Assembly: GCA_023898685.1 (NCBI GenBank)
Contig: CP060234.1
Span: 992,001-1,056,000 of the forward strand
Direction of reading: 5' to 3'
Length of the DNA stretch: 64,000 bases
From: Phycisphaeraceae bacterium
GTDB lineage: Bacteria; Planctomycetota; Phycisphaerae; Phycisphaerales; UBA1924
Positions 16,604 through 25,218 of this stretch are shown here, piece by piece (positions within the stretch are counted from its first letter, which is position 1; each line of letters begins with the position of its first letter). The translations under genes were made by a program, and so were the position numbers. The notes under the pieces were generated by a model. That model was not told the origin of the DNA, did not search any database, and worked only from the letters and a program-made list of their open reading frames with translations.

Positions 16604-17986
16604 CTACTTGTGCGCGTCCAGGTATTCCTGGATCGTCTTCGCCACCTGCTCCACCGCGTCCTTCGCCTCGACGCCCGCCTCGTGCTCCTTGTCCGCGAGC
16701 ACCTCGCTGTCGAACCCGATGACATAGATCGTCGGGACGACCCGCACCTTGTAGGCGCGCGCCGTCGTGTCGCAGCTGATCGGCTTGCCGCCCGGGTTGA
16801 GCAGCAGCGTGTGCTTGTACCCCTTCATCGCGTCGCGGACCGCCTGCTCGTCCCGCTCCCGGTACGGCAGCCCGAACACCTTGACCGGCTCGCCCTCGAA
16901 CCGGTCGACCAGGTCGCTCACCAGCGGGCTGAACTCCTTGCAAGGCATGCACCACGTGCCCCAGAAGTAGAGCACCGCCACGTTGCCCTTCAGACTCTCC
17001 AACGACACCGGGTTGCCGTCGGCGTCGACCAGCTCGAACCCGTGCGCCGGGAGCTGCTTGGGGAACGCCTTCTCCTTGCTCGCTCGCCTCGCCGCCACCT
17101 GCTCCTTCGACACCGACGCCGCCCGGGCCTCCGGGTCGACCTGCCTGGCGGCCTCGGTCCGCGTGTAGCCCTCGGGCGTCTCGACGGCCAGCGAAGCCGG
17201 GTCGATCTCCGGGTTCACCTCCACGTCCGTCAGGTCGAGCACGATCGTGAACGACAGCATCCCCTCGTCGGTGATCCGCTCCACCCGACGCGGCAGGTGA
17301 TCGTCGACCCCGAAGAACCACTTCGACGCCGGCGTGCGAGTCATCGAATTGCCCCGGCCCCGATCCCCGGCCTTCAACATGTCGTAGCGGACCTCCACCA
17401 CGTCGCACGACATGCCGTTGACCTTCTGCTGATCCAGCTTCTTCCACGAGGTCGCGAACCGAAGCTCCCGGCTGAACGGCTCGGGCTCGGTCAGTTCCGG
17501 AAGTCCAAACAGATCGAGGATCGAACGCGACTGCACCCGGTCCTCGTTGTAGCGGCGTTCCTCGACCACCTTCTTGTCGTTATCGACCCACACGAACGAA
17601 GTCGGCGTCTGCAGGATCGTCACCTGCTGCTCCGGGTCGTCCTTCTTGTGCACATAGCTGCTGTCCAGCCGCGTGTTCCACGCCCGGTCTTCGACCGGCT
17701 CGGCCTGCCGCGCCAGCCTGAGCGTGCCCTTCCCGGTTGGGATGTACGCCTGGAACATCCCGCCCCCGGCTCCCGACAACTCCACGTGCGCTCTCATCGA
17801 CTTCAACTGCTTGGCCGCTTCCACGGCTTCGAGCAACGCGGGCTTGCCCGATGTGTCGACGACCTTGGGCGCCTCCGGCTTCTCGGTCGGGGCCGGCTTG
17901 TCCTGCGCCACCGCCACCGCGCCGATAAGCAGCGAGACGCCCGCGACGAGCACGTTGATTGGACTCTGTCTGGTCATTCGTGGCAT
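16604..17986 (-). CDS. Secreted or membrane-anchored TlpA-like thioredoxin-fold protein
   Basis: The start ATG at 17986 has a GGGAG ribosome site about 9 bases upstream; GTG and ATG codons further upstream (to 18076) are less likely. After a hydrophobic signal (INVLVAGVSLLIGAVAVAQ) comes a region of about 270 residues like LolA/DUF2092-type outer-membrane lipid carriers (DLFGLPELTEPEPF, KWFFGVDDHLPRRVER). The last 140 residues are a TlpA/ResA thioredoxin domain: VAVLYFWGTWCMPCKEFSPLV with the CxxC redox pair, and VPTIYVIGFD with the cis-Pro. It is probably a periplasmic thiol-disulfide reductase; the partner is unknown. Confidence 0.85.
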   Translation of the reverse strand: MPRMTRQSPINVLVAGVSLLIGAVAVAQDKPAPTEKPEAPKVVDTSGKPALLEAVEAAKQLKSMRAHVELSGAGGGMFQAYIPTGKGTLRLARQAEPVEDRAWNTRLDSSYVHKKDDPEQQVTILQTPTSFVWVDNDKKVVEERRYNEDRVQSRSILDLFGLPELTEPEPFSRELRFATSWKKLDQQKVNGMSCDVVEVRYDMLKAGDRGRGNSMTRTPASKWFFGVDDHLPRRVERITDEGMLSFTIVLDLTDVEVNPEIDPASLAVETPEGYTRTEAARQVDPEARAASVSKEQVAARRASKEKAFPKQLPAHGFELVDADGNPVSLESLKGNVAVLYFWGTWCMPCKEFSPLVSDLVDRFEGEPVKVFGLPYRERDEQAVRDAMKGYKHTLLLNPGGKPISCDTTARAYKVRVVPTIYVIGFDSEVLADKEHEAGVEAKDAVEQVAKTIQEYLDAHK

Positions 17987-18092
17987 GTCTGCCATCTCCC
18001 TTGGATCGTGTTCGCACGGCTCGCGTGCGGCTCTGAGTGTAGGTGTGGTCCCGAGTGGAACCGGTGTGCGCTTCATCGGGTTGCGGGCCCGC

Positions 18093-18929
18093 TCAGGCCA
18101 GCAATTCCCGCAACGCCTCGCCGGGTTGTTCGTGACGCATCAGGTGCTCGCCCACCAGCACAATCCCCACACCGACCTCCCGCAGCCGCGAAAGATCCCC
18201 GGCCGTCCTGATCCCCGACTCGCTCACCAGCACCGACCGGTCCTCGACCAGGTCCGCGAGCCGCAGCGTGTGGTTGAGATCGGTGGTCATAGTCGTCAGG
18301 TCGCGGTTGTTGATGCCCAGCAGGCAGTAGGTGGGGTGGGGGAACCCCACATGGGGCCTCACCCTCAACAGGTTGTCCAGGCTGTGCACTTCGAGCAGCA
18401 CGGTCATCCGCAGCTGCTGGGCCAGGATCAGCATGTCCACCAGCGTCGATTCCGTCAGCGCCTCCGCGATCAGCAGCACCGCGTCGGCCCCCGCCGCCCG
18501 GCTCTCCCACAGCTGCCAGGGGTCGATCAGGAAGTCCTTGCGGAGCACCGGCAGGCCCACCGCCTCGCGCACCCGCTCGATGAACGACAGCCGCCCGCCG
18601 AAGTACCGCTCGTCCGTCAGGCACGAGATCGCCGACGCCCCCGCTTCGGCGTACTGCTTGGCGATCACGCCCGGGTCGAACCCGTCCCCGTCGTACGATT
18701 CCCGGATCAGCCCCGCCGACGGGCTCCGGCGCTTGATCTCGGCGATGACGGCCGTTTCGTTCGAGCCGTGACGCGTCACCGCCCGAAAGAAGTTGCGGGG
18801 AGGGTCTGCCTGGGCGACGGCGGCCTCCAGTTCGGAGAAAGGAACCCCCGACTTGGCGCGCTCGACCTCATCCCGTTTGTTGGCCAGGATCTCGGCGAGT
18901 ACCGGGGGATGGTCGTGCGGGTCGGTCAT
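18093..18929 (-). CDS. trpC: Indole-3-glycerol phosphate synthase
   Basis: The 278-residue TIM-barrel enzyme closes the indole ring in tryptophan synthesis. Motifs seen are VIAEIKRRSPSAGLIRE (catalytic Lys and phosphate site), SCLTDERYFGG, LRKDFLIDPWQ, LLEVHSLDNL, GINNRDLTTM and VSESGIRTAGDL. The start ATG at 18929 fits the usual N-terminus; longer readings toward 19160 run through the divergent gene and are rejected. No other trp gene is adjacent, so tryptophan genes appear scattered. Confidence 0.95.
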   Translation of the reverse strand: MTDPHDHPPVLAEILANKRDEVERAKSGVPFSELEAAVAQADPPRNFFRAVTRHGSNETAVIAEIKRRSPSAGLIRESYDGDGFDPGVIAKQYAEAGASAISCLTDERYFGGRLSFIERVREAVGLPVLRKDFLIDPWQLWESRAAGADAVLLIAEALTESTLVDMLILAQQLRMTVLLEVHSLDNLLRVRPHVGFPHPTYCLLGINNRDLTTMTTDLNHTLRLADLVEDRSVLVSESGIRTAGDLSRLREVGVGIVLVGEHLMRHEQPGEALRELLA

Positions 18930-19860
18930 CGCCCCCATTGTTGCGGGCGCCGCCCTGGCTTTCCTCACCACCGCCGCGAACGCCGCCGACGACGTGGGCG
19001 ACGCCAAGCTCGGGGATATCGCGGGCTGGCTGGTTGAGAACCAGAACGCCGTGCTGGGCGTGCTGACGATCATCGCGACGTTCATCCTCTGGCGCTTCCA
19101 TGCCGTGCGGGCGCACGGGCTGGACCACGGCGGGCGGGACGTCACGCCGATCCCGCCCATCCTGTGGGTTTTCGCGGCCGGGACAACCCTCTTCGCCTAC
19201 CAGCTTGGGGGCGCCGCCGCGGTCGAGCTCGGCTTCGCGACCGACACGGTGCACGACCGCGCGATGCAGACGCTGCTCTCCGGTATCGCGGGCACGATCG
19301 TGGGCGGCGGCCTGCTCTGGTTCGCGGCGCGTGAGGCGAAGGACGCGGGGTTGATCCCCAAGTGGGGCGACTGGCCGATCGGCGTCGGGCTCTTCCTGGT
19401 GCTCTACCCGATCGTCTCGATCGTCGGGCTCATGGGGCTGTGGACCGTCCGGGGACTGAACACCGTGCCGCAGGACCGCATCGCCCACGACACCCTGCAA
19501 CTCATCGCCCAGCACCAGGGCGACTCGTGGGTCTGGGTGCTCTCGGGCGTCGTGGTCGTGCTGGTCCCGATTGTGGAGGAGCTGGTCTACCGGGTGTTCC
19601 TCCAGTCCGCGTTCCTCCGCGTCTTCAGGAGCCGCTGGGGGGCGGTGCTGCTGACGAGCGTGATCTTCGCCGGGATGCACTGGACCGTCCTGCCCGACGG
19701 GGGCAAGTACGCCATCGCGCAGATCTTTGCATTGTCCGTGGCGCTCGGGGCGGCGTACGAGCGGACCGGCAAGCTGGGCGTGCCGATCGCGATGCACGCG
19801 TCGTTCAACGCCTTCAACCTGCTGGTCACTTTCCTGGTCGACCCGATGGTCCAGGGCTGA
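18877..19860 (+). CDS. CPBP (CAAX/Abi) family intramembrane metalloprotease
   Basis: The conserved motifs are EELVYRVFLQS (EExxxR), FAGMHW and HASFNAFN, which place the metal-binding Glu and His residues in membrane helices. About six hydrophobic segments are visible. The family includes prenyl-protein endopeptidases and bacteriocin immunity proteins; the role here is unknown. The start is uncertain: the frame has TTG at 18793 and 18877 and GTG at 18994, but a signal-like stretch (APIVAGAALAFLTTAANA) begins at about 18932 with no standard start near it. Any start before 18930 overlaps the divergent trpC start. Confidence 0.8.
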   Translation: MLARISASTGGWSCGSVIAPIVAGAALAFLTTAANAADDVGDAKLGDIAGWLVENQNAVLGVLTIIATFILWRFHAVRAHGLDHGGRDVTPIPPILWVFAAGTTLFAYQLGGAAAVELGFATDTVHDRAMQTLLSGIAGTIVGGGLLWFAAREAKDAGLIPKWGDWPIGVGLFLVLYPIVSIVGLMGLWTVRGLNTVPQDRIAHDTLQLIAQHQGDSWVWVLSGVVVVLVPIVEELVYRVFLQSAFLRVFRSRWGAVLLTSVIFAGMHWTVLPDGGKYAIAQIFALSVALGAAYERTGKLGVPIAMHASFNAFNLLVTFLVDPMVQG

Positions 19861-19897
19861 TCGCACTCCCGCGGGAACACACGGGGAGCTGAGCGAG

Positions 19898-19916
19898 CCG
19901 GGCCGTATCAGCCCGG
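19898..19916 (+). terminator. Hairpin after CPBP gene
   Basis: CCGGGC and GCCCGG pair around a 7-base loop, 38 bases after the CPBP stop. There is no U tract, so its termination activity is uncertain. Confidence 0.3.
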
Positions 19917-20002
19917 TCGCGGCCGGGGATCGGCCACCCCCGATCGCGGGCGAAAACCGGGCCGGCACGCCCCCGCCCACTGGTTTGTGCTAAGAATCAC
20001 CG

Positions 20003-22156
20003 ATGGCCAACGCCGACGAGTTCATCAACCGCGACCTTTCCTGGCTCTCGTTCAACGAGCGGGTCCTCGCCCAGTCCGAGGACACCCGCGTCCCTCTGCT
20101 CGAGCGCGTCAAATTCCTCGCCATCTTCTCGTCCAACCTCGACGAGTTCTTCATGAAAAGGGTCGGGCTGCTCAAACGCCGACTCGCCGGTCATGGCGGG
20201 GCCGAGAAGACCACCCACGAGGGCATCACGCTCTCCCGCCTCCGCCACGAGATCCGTGAGCGCGTCGTCGGCCTGCAGACCCGCCAGGCCGCGTGCTGGC
20301 TGGGTGTGCTCAAGCCCGCCCTCGCCGACGCGGGCATCCGCGTCCGCCGCTACGACGAGCTGGGCCTCACCGAGCGCGGCGTGATCGACCAGTGGTTCGA
20401 CACCAACGTGTTCCCGATCCTCACCCCCCTCGCCGTCGACCCCTCCCACCGCTTCCCGTTCATCTCCAACCTCTCCGAGAACTTCGGCCTGCTCGTCTCC
20501 ACCCCGGGCTCGACCCGCCGGGCCTTCGCCCGCGTCAAGATCCCGGGCGTCGTCACCCGCTACGTGCCGCTCAAGACCGGCGAGGAGGATGCCCACGAGT
20601 TCCTCGCCCTCGATGACCTGATCGCCCACAACCTGGGCCGCCTCTTTCCGGGGCTCAACACCCGCGCCATCACGCCCTTCCGCATCACGAGGTCGGCCGC
20701 GCTCGATGAAGAGGACGAGGACGTCGACGATCTGATGGAACAGGTCGAGGACGAGCTCCGCCGGCGCCGTTTCGCCGACGCCGTCCGGCTCGAGGCCCCG
20801 CCCAACGCCTCCGACGAGGTCATGCAGTTCGTCGTCACCCAGCTCGGCCTCGACGAGCACGACGTCTACCTGCGCGAGGGCCCGCTCGAGTTCGCCGATC
20901 TCTTCCAGATCGCCTCGCTGCCCCGACCCGATCTCCGCGAGACGCCCTGGCGCCCGGTCATCCCCAAGGCCCTGCGGAACCTCGCCCCAGTCGAGGACGG
21001 TCGGCCCCGAGCCGAGCCCGCGCCGGGCGACGCCGACGGGCCCACCGAGTCGATCTTTGCGAGAATCCGCGCGGGCGACATCCTGCTGCACCACCCCTAC
21101 GAGTCGTTCGAGCACTCCGTCGAGCGGTTCGTCTCCGAGGCGGCCGACGACCCCGACGTCGTCGCCATCAAGCAGACGATCTACCGCACCACACCCGACT
21201 CGCCGTTCGTCCGCTCGCTCATCCGCGCCGCCGAGAACGGCAAAAACGTCGCCTGCCTCGTCGAGCTCCGCGCCCGCTTCGACGAGCAGCGCAACGTCAC
21301 CTTCGCCCGCCAGCTCGAGCACGCGGGCGTCCACGTCGCCTACGGCGTGCTGGGCCTCAAGACCCACTGCAAGTGCTCGCTCGTCGTCCGCCGCGAGCAC
21401 GGCGAGGAGGGTGCCGGCATCCGTGTCTACGCCCACATCGGCACCGGCAACTACCACCCCAAGACCGCCCAGCTCTACACCGACCTGGGCCTGCTCACCG
21501 CCAACCCATCGCTGACGGGTGACGTCGTCAAGATCTTCAACACCCTCACCGGTCACGCCGCCGACCAACGCTACGAGAAGATGATCGTCGCCCCGGGCCG
21601 CATGCGCACCGCCTTCGAGGAGCTGATCGACCGCGAGATCGAGAACGCCAGGGAGGGCAAGCCCGCCCGCATCATCGCCAAGATGAACCAGCTTGAAGAC
21701 CGCGGCCTCACCCGAAAGCTCTACGAGGCCAGCGCCGCGGGTGTCGAGGTCCGCCTCATCGTCCGCGGCTTCTGCTGCCTCCGCCCTGGAGTCCAGGGCC
21801 TGAGCGAGAACATTCGCGCCCGTTCGATCATCGGCCGCTTCCTCGAACACTCGCGCATCTACCACTTTGCCAACGGCCAGGCCGACCCCGAGCAGGGCCT
21901 CTACCTCATCGGCTCGGCCGACTGGATGTACCGCAACCTCAACGCCCGTGTCGAGGCGACCGTCCCCGTCGAGGACCGCCTCGCCCGACGCCGCCTCGCC
22001 CGCGTCCTCGACATGATGTGGCGCGACCGCTTCAACGCATGGAAGATCGACGCCGACGGCTCGCACACCCGCCTCGACCCCGACCCCAACGCCGAGCCCG
22101 ACACCCCCGAATCCTCCGGCACCTTCGCCTCGCTCATGGCCGACACCGTCGCGTAG
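20003..22156 (+). CDS. ppk1: Polyphosphate kinase 1
   Basis: The 717-residue enzyme polymerises the terminal phosphate of ATP into polyphosphate. The N domain begins NRDLSWLSFNERVLAQ, followed by FLAIFSSNLDEFFMKRV. The catalytic half has DILLHHPYESF, IKQTIYRTTPDSP, GLKTHCKCSLVVRRE and HIGTGNYHPKTAQLYTDLGL, which includes the phosphorylated His. The second conserved His region is IIGRFLEHSRIYHF, then GSADWMYRNLNARVE. No exopolyphosphatase or pho genes are near. The ATG at 20003 gives the canonical N-terminus. Confidence 0.97.
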   Translation: MANADEFINRDLSWLSFNERVLAQSEDTRVPLLERVKFLAIFSSNLDEFFMKRVGLLKRRLAGHGGAEKTTHEGITLSRLRHEIRERVVGLQTRQAACWLGVLKPALADAGIRVRRYDELGLTERGVIDQWFDTNVFPILTPLAVDPSHRFPFISNLSENFGLLVSTPGSTRRAFARVKIPGVVTRYVPLKTGEEDAHEFLALDDLIAHNLGRLFPGLNTRAITPFRITRSAALDEEDEDVDDLMEQVEDELRRRRFADAVRLEAPPNASDEVMQFVVTQLGLDEHDVYLREGPLEFADLFQIASLPRPDLRETPWRPVIPKALRNLAPVEDGRPRAEPAPGDADGPTESIFARIRAGDILLHHPYESFEHSVERFVSEAADDPDVVAIKQTIYRTTPDSPFVRSLIRAAENGKNVACLVELRARFDEQRNVTFARQLEHAGVHVAYGVLGLKTHCKCSLVVRREHGEEGAGIRVYAHIGTGNYHPKTAQLYTDLGLLTANPSLTGDVVKIFNTLTGHAADQRYEKMIVAPGRMRTAFEELIDREIENAREGKPARIIAKMNQLEDRGLTRKLYEASAAGVEVRLIVRGFCCLRPGVQGLSENIRARSIIGRFLEHSRIYHFANGQADPEQGLYLIGSADWMYRNLNARVEATVPVEDRLARRRLARVLDMMWRDRFNAWKIDADGSHTRLDPDPNAEPDTPESSGTFASLMADTVA

Positions 22157-22167
22157 CGGGTCTTCTC

Positions 22168-22410
22168 TTTCAGAGCGTGGCGCGTGAGCGACACGATTCT
22201 CGGTTCACCACGGAGACACGCAGAGGACCACGGAGGGAGAGCCCGGTCGGGCCTTTCCGCGGATTGGGCGCGAATCCGGAGGCCGCTGCCCCGTTGTCTT
22301 TCCAAAGGGCTCGCGCTCCCTCTCCGCGATTCTCCGTGTGTCTCCGCGGTGAATCCTGATCCAGACGACGCGACGGAGAATCGTGTCGCTCGCGCTCCAC
22401 GCTCCGAAAG
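22168..22410. repeat. Inverted-repeat element family 4 with a nested second palindrome
   Basis: Outer arms are CAGAGCGTGGCGCGTGAGCG with ACACGATTCT (22171-22200) and the inverse AGAATCGTGTCGCTCGCGCT then CCACGCTCCG (22377-22406). The same arms occur at 44396-44482 and 46054-46137. Between the arms of this copy lies another inverted repeat (22202-22356). The element fills the gap between ppk1 and the aminotransferase and encodes nothing. Confidence 0.85.
22202..22356. repeat. Repeat family 5 (TTCACCACGGAGACACG type), nested copy
   Basis: Arms GGTTCACCACGGAGACACGC at 22202 and its imperfect inverse GTGTCTCCGCGGTGAATCC ending 22356 flank about 80 bases. A second full copy is at 37068-37197 and a half copy near 44570-44602. 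Confidence 0.75.
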
Positions 22411-22447
22411 ACGTTGACGCGGCCGGATCGGCGTGCGATACGATTCA

Positions 22448-23698
22448 ATGAACTCCGGGCCCGGGCCGACACATCCCCCGGCGCCCCTTATGCAAAGCAC
22501 CGAACGCATCTCCACCAAGCTCGGCAAGTTCGCCCCATCGCTCACCCTCGCCCTCAAGTCGGTCGTCAGGCATCGCCGGGCCGAGGGCCTGCCCGTCTAC
22601 GACTTCGGGCTGGGCGAGACAAGGGGCGAACTCCACCCCGCCATCCGCGCCGCGGGCGAAAAGGCCTTCCGCGAGGGCCGCACGATGTACGCCGACCCCG
22701 CCGGCACACCCGAACTCCGGCGCGCCGTCATCGACTGGCTGGGCCTCGCCGACCACTACGGCCCGGAGAACGTCGTCATCACCACCGGCGCCAAGCAGGC
22801 CCTCTTCAACGTCTTCCTCGCCACCTGCAACCCCGCCGACTGCGTCCTCTTCGACGCGGCGCCGTGGGTCAGCTACCAGCCCCTCGCCGTCGCGGCCTAT
22901 GCCTTCCCTGTCGCGGTTCTCCCGCTCGAGGGGCATAGCAACTACCTCAAGGTCTCCCCCGCCGACCTCGAGCGCAACCTCGCCGCCCGCCCCCACACCC
23001 GCCTCTTCCTGCTCAACAACCCCTGCAATCCCACGGGTCAGCTCTACAGCGCCGCCGAGGTCGAATCCCTCCTCCGCGTCTGCTGCCGCTACGGCGTCTA
23101 CATGGTGCTCGACCGCCTCTACTGGCGCATCGTCTACGAGGCGGGCGGCTACCCCGAGCCACCCATCGACGACGAGACCCGCCCCTGGCTCCTCCAGGTC
23201 GACGGCATGAGCAAGAACTTCCGGTCGACCGGCGGCATGCGCATCGGCTGGTCGGTCGGCCCCGACGACGTAACGAAGGCGATGATCAACCTCCAGAGCC
23301 ACTACACCTCGGGCCCCGCCGTGCCCGATCAGGCCGCCGCGGTCGCCGCACTCACGCACGACTACGACCCCGAGATGGTGCACGACCTCCGCCGCAAGCG
23401 CGACCTGCTCCGGCTCCATGCCGAGGGCATGCCGCACGTCGAGATCTGGCCCACGCCGGCGAGCTTCTACTCGTTCTGGAACGTGGCGGGCTGCCTGGGC
23501 AAGCGCACACCCTCGGGCGAGACGATCGCAGGGGCCGACGACGTCAGCCGCTATCTGCTCGAGGAGGCGGGGGTGGTCACCGCCAGCGGGCGGGCCTTCC
23601 TCCAGGAGGGCTTCCTCCGCCTCAGCTTCACCACCAGCGACGAAGACATCGTCCAGGGCATGGCGGCGGCCCACGAGGCGCTGGGCAGGCTCATCTAG
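22448..23698 (+). CDS. PLP-dependent class I/II aminotransferase
   Basis: From ATG 22448 the protein has 416 residues; ATG 22490 (MQSTERISTKLG) is an equally possible start and neither has a clear ribosome site. Fold-type I motifs are PVYDFGLGETRGEL, ITTGAKQALFNVFLA, NNPCNPTGQLYS and the PLP lysine in DGMSKNFRSTGGMRIGW, followed by a C-terminal RLSFTTSDEDI. It resembles aspartate-type aminotransferases, but the substrate cannot be assigned. An odd point is LDRLYWRIVYE where most family members have a D-E-x-Y motif. It stands between repeat elements on both sides. Confidence 0.88.
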   Translation: MNSGPGPTHPPAPLMQSTERISTKLGKFAPSLTLALKSVVRHRRAEGLPVYDFGLGETRGELHPAIRAAGEKAFREGRTMYADPAGTPELRRAVIDWLGLADHYGPENVVITTGAKQALFNVFLATCNPADCVLFDAAPWVSYQPLAVAAYAFPVAVLPLEGHSNYLKVSPADLERNLAARPHTRLFLLNNPCNPTGQLYSAAEVESLLRVCCRYGVYMVLDRLYWRIVYEAGGYPEPPIDDETRPWLLQVDGMSKNFRSTGGMRIGWSVGPDDVTKAMINLQSHYTSGPAVPDQAAAVAALTHDYDPEMVHDLRRKRDLLRLHAEGMPHVEIWPTPASFYSFWNVAGCLGKRTPSGETIAGADDVSRYLLEEAGVVTASGRAFLQEGFLRLSFTTSDEDIVQGMAAAHEALGRLI

Positions 23699-23699
23699 T

Positions 23700-23758
23700 C
23701 TCCTCCCCCGTCGCCGACGGGGGAGGTGGGCCGCCGAAGGCGGGTCGGAGGGGGTGCT
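23700..23758 (+). repeat. Dispersed repeat family 1
   Basis: It starts CTCCTCCCCCGTCGCCGACG, then GGGGGAGGTGGGCCGCCGAA, and ends GGTCGGAGGGGG. The first part forms a strong hairpin right after the aminotransferase stop and could also serve as its transcription end. Confidence 0.8.
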
Positions 23759-23773
23759 TTGGAATGATCGTCC

Positions 23774-23851
23774 GGTGCCGTGGTTCATCCCAAAGGGTGA
23801 ACCACGAACGGACCGCCTCCGCCTTCACCCTCCGGGTTGAAGGCGGGCACC
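23774..23851 (+). repeat. Repeat family 6, diverged copy (two adjacent hairpins)
   Basis: CGTGGTTCATCCCAAAGGGT then GAACCACG is the first stem; CGCCTTCACCCTCCGGGTTG then AAGGCG is the second. It has the same layout as the better conserved copies at 43406, 44116 and 46196, but the stem sequences have changed in a paired way. Confidence 0.65.
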
Positions 23852-23859
23852 GCCGCTTT

Positions 23860-23898
23860 GATCCGAGCCGCGGGCGTGAGCACGCTGAACGGCGTCAC
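23860..23898 (+). repeat. Dispersed repeat family 3
   Basis: GATCCGAGCCGCGGGCGTGA begins the element, identical to 13718-13737. It ends about 37 bases before the start of the deoxyhypusine-synthase-like gene, so it lies in that gene's leader or promoter. Confidence 0.65.
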
Positions 23899-23934
23899 GC
23901 ACAGCGCCCCGAACAACGAACCTACTATCTCCGC

Positions 23935-25035
23935 ATGACCTGGACCAAACAAGAGCTGCTGTCGAACCCCGTCGAGCACGTCGACCTCACCGCCTTCGAC
24001 GCCCGCCCCATCATCGACGCCTGGGCGAACACCGCCTACCAGGCCCGAAACGCGGCCCGCGCGGCCCAGATCTACTCGATGATGCTCGCCGACACCGGGT
24101 GCGCCGTCATCCTCACCCTCGCCGGCTCGCTCGTCAGCGCGGGGATGAAGAAGGCCATCTGCCAGCTCATCGAGGCCAACGCGGTCGACGCGATCGTCTC
24201 GAGCGGGGCCAACATGGTCGATCAGGACTTCTTCGAGGGCCTGGGCTACAAGCACTACATCGCCCCGGGCAGCCCCGAGAGCCCGCCCGTCGATGACCCC
24301 ACGCTCCGCGACCTCGCCATCGACCGCATCTACGACACCTACATCGACGAGGACGAGCTCCGCATCTGCGACGACACGACCAAGGCCATCTTCGACTCGC
24401 TCGAGCCCGGCGCCTACTCCAGCCGCCAACTCCTCGCCGAGTTCGGGCGCTACCTCGACGAAAAGCACCCGGGCAACGAGTCGATCCTGCTCACCGCGTA
24501 TCGCAAGGGCGTGCCCGTCTTCTGTCCCGCGTTCAGCGACTGCTCCGCCGGCTTCGGCATCGTGATGCACCAGGCCGAGCGCGCCCGCGACGGCAAGCCC
24601 ACCGTCTCGATCGACTCGGGACGCGACTTCTGGGAGCTCACCAGGATCAAGCTCCACACCATGGAGCAAGGCGGCGACACGGGCCTGCTCATGCTCTCGG
24701 GGGGCGTGCCCAAGAACTTCGTGCAGGACATCGTCGTCTCGGGCGAGCTGCTCGTTGAGAAGGGCCTCGCCGACATGCCGAAGGACACCGAGACCCCGAT
24801 GCACAAATACGCGATCCAGCTCACCGTCGCCGACGCCCGCGACGGCGCCCTCTCGGGCTCCACCCTCCGAGAGGCGTGCAGCTGGGGCAAGGTCAGCGTC
24901 GTCCACGAGCAGATGGTCTTCGGCGAGGTGACGACCCTCTTCCCGCTCATCGCGTCCGACGCCTACCACCGCGGGGCGTGGAAGAAGCGGCCGGAGCGGC
25001 GGCTCAGCGAGATCTTCGCAACGGCGGCGGTGTGA
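23935..25035 (+). CDS. Deoxyhypusine synthase-like protein
   Basis: The 366-residue protein begins at ATG 23935. Family motifs are IYSMMLADTGCAVILTLAGS, VDAIVSSGANMVDQDFFEGLG, NESILLTAYRKGVPVFCPA, LLMLSGGVPKNF and REACSWGKVSVV. The last holds the lysine that forms the enzyme-substrate intermediate in true deoxyhypusine synthases. The eukaryotic and archaeal enzyme modifies initiation factor 5A with spermidine. Bacteria lack that target, and characterised bacterial relatives act in polyamine (homospermidine-type) synthesis, which is the more likely role here; this is inference. No other polyamine gene is adjacent. Confidence 0.88.
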   Translation: MTWTKQELLSNPVEHVDLTAFDARPIIDAWANTAYQARNAARAAQIYSMMLADTGCAVILTLAGSLVSAGMKKAICQLIEANAVDAIVSSGANMVDQDFFEGLGYKHYIAPGSPESPPVDDPTLRDLAIDRIYDTYIDEDELRICDDTTKAIFDSLEPGAYSSRQLLAEFGRYLDEKHPGNESILLTAYRKGVPVFCPAFSDCSAGFGIVMHQAERARDGKPTVSIDSGRDFWELTRIKLHTMEQGGDTGLLMLSGGVPKNFVQDIVVSGELLVEKGLADMPKDTETPMHKYAIQLTVADARDGALSGSTLREACSWGKVSVVHEQMVFGEVTTLFPLIASDAYHRGAWKKRPERRLSEIFATAAV

Positions 25036-25060
25036 CCAATCGAGCGCGGAACACGCCAAG

Positions 25061-25130
25061 AAGACCGGGCTTCAACGCGAAGGCCGCGAAGGGCTCGAAG
25101 GAAGAGACTGAACGCGGAGTCGCGGAGGAC
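25061..25130 (+). repeat. Left arm of a 70-base inverted repeat flanking a gene
   Basis: TTCAACGCGAAGGCCGCGAA then GGGCTCGAAGGAAGAGACTG matches the reverse complement of 26071-26140 almost base for base. The two arms lie about 0.94 kb apart and enclose the gene at 25219-26019. The wording resembles repeat family 5 (GCGGAG..GCGGAG) but is distinct. Confidence 0.85.
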
Positions 25131-25159
25131 GCGGAACAGAGACGGAGATCAGGTGTGAA

Positions 25160-25184
25160 GGAGGCCCGAGCGCCAGCGACGGCG
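25160..25184 (-). repeat. Short repeat family 8, intergenic copy
   Basis: GGAGGCCCGAGCGCCAGCGA followed by CGGCG is the inverse of the elements at 30794-30819 and 40603-40628, with two or three differences. Confidence 0.5.
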
Positions 25185-25218
25185 ACCGGCGCAACTAAGG
25201 GGATGACCGGCAACTGGG

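Noticed and set aside
19997..22066. 689-codon minus-strand frame opposite ppk1
   Set aside because: A shadow of the third-position GC bias of ppk1; residues are Val/Gly/Ala/Asp-rich without a family.
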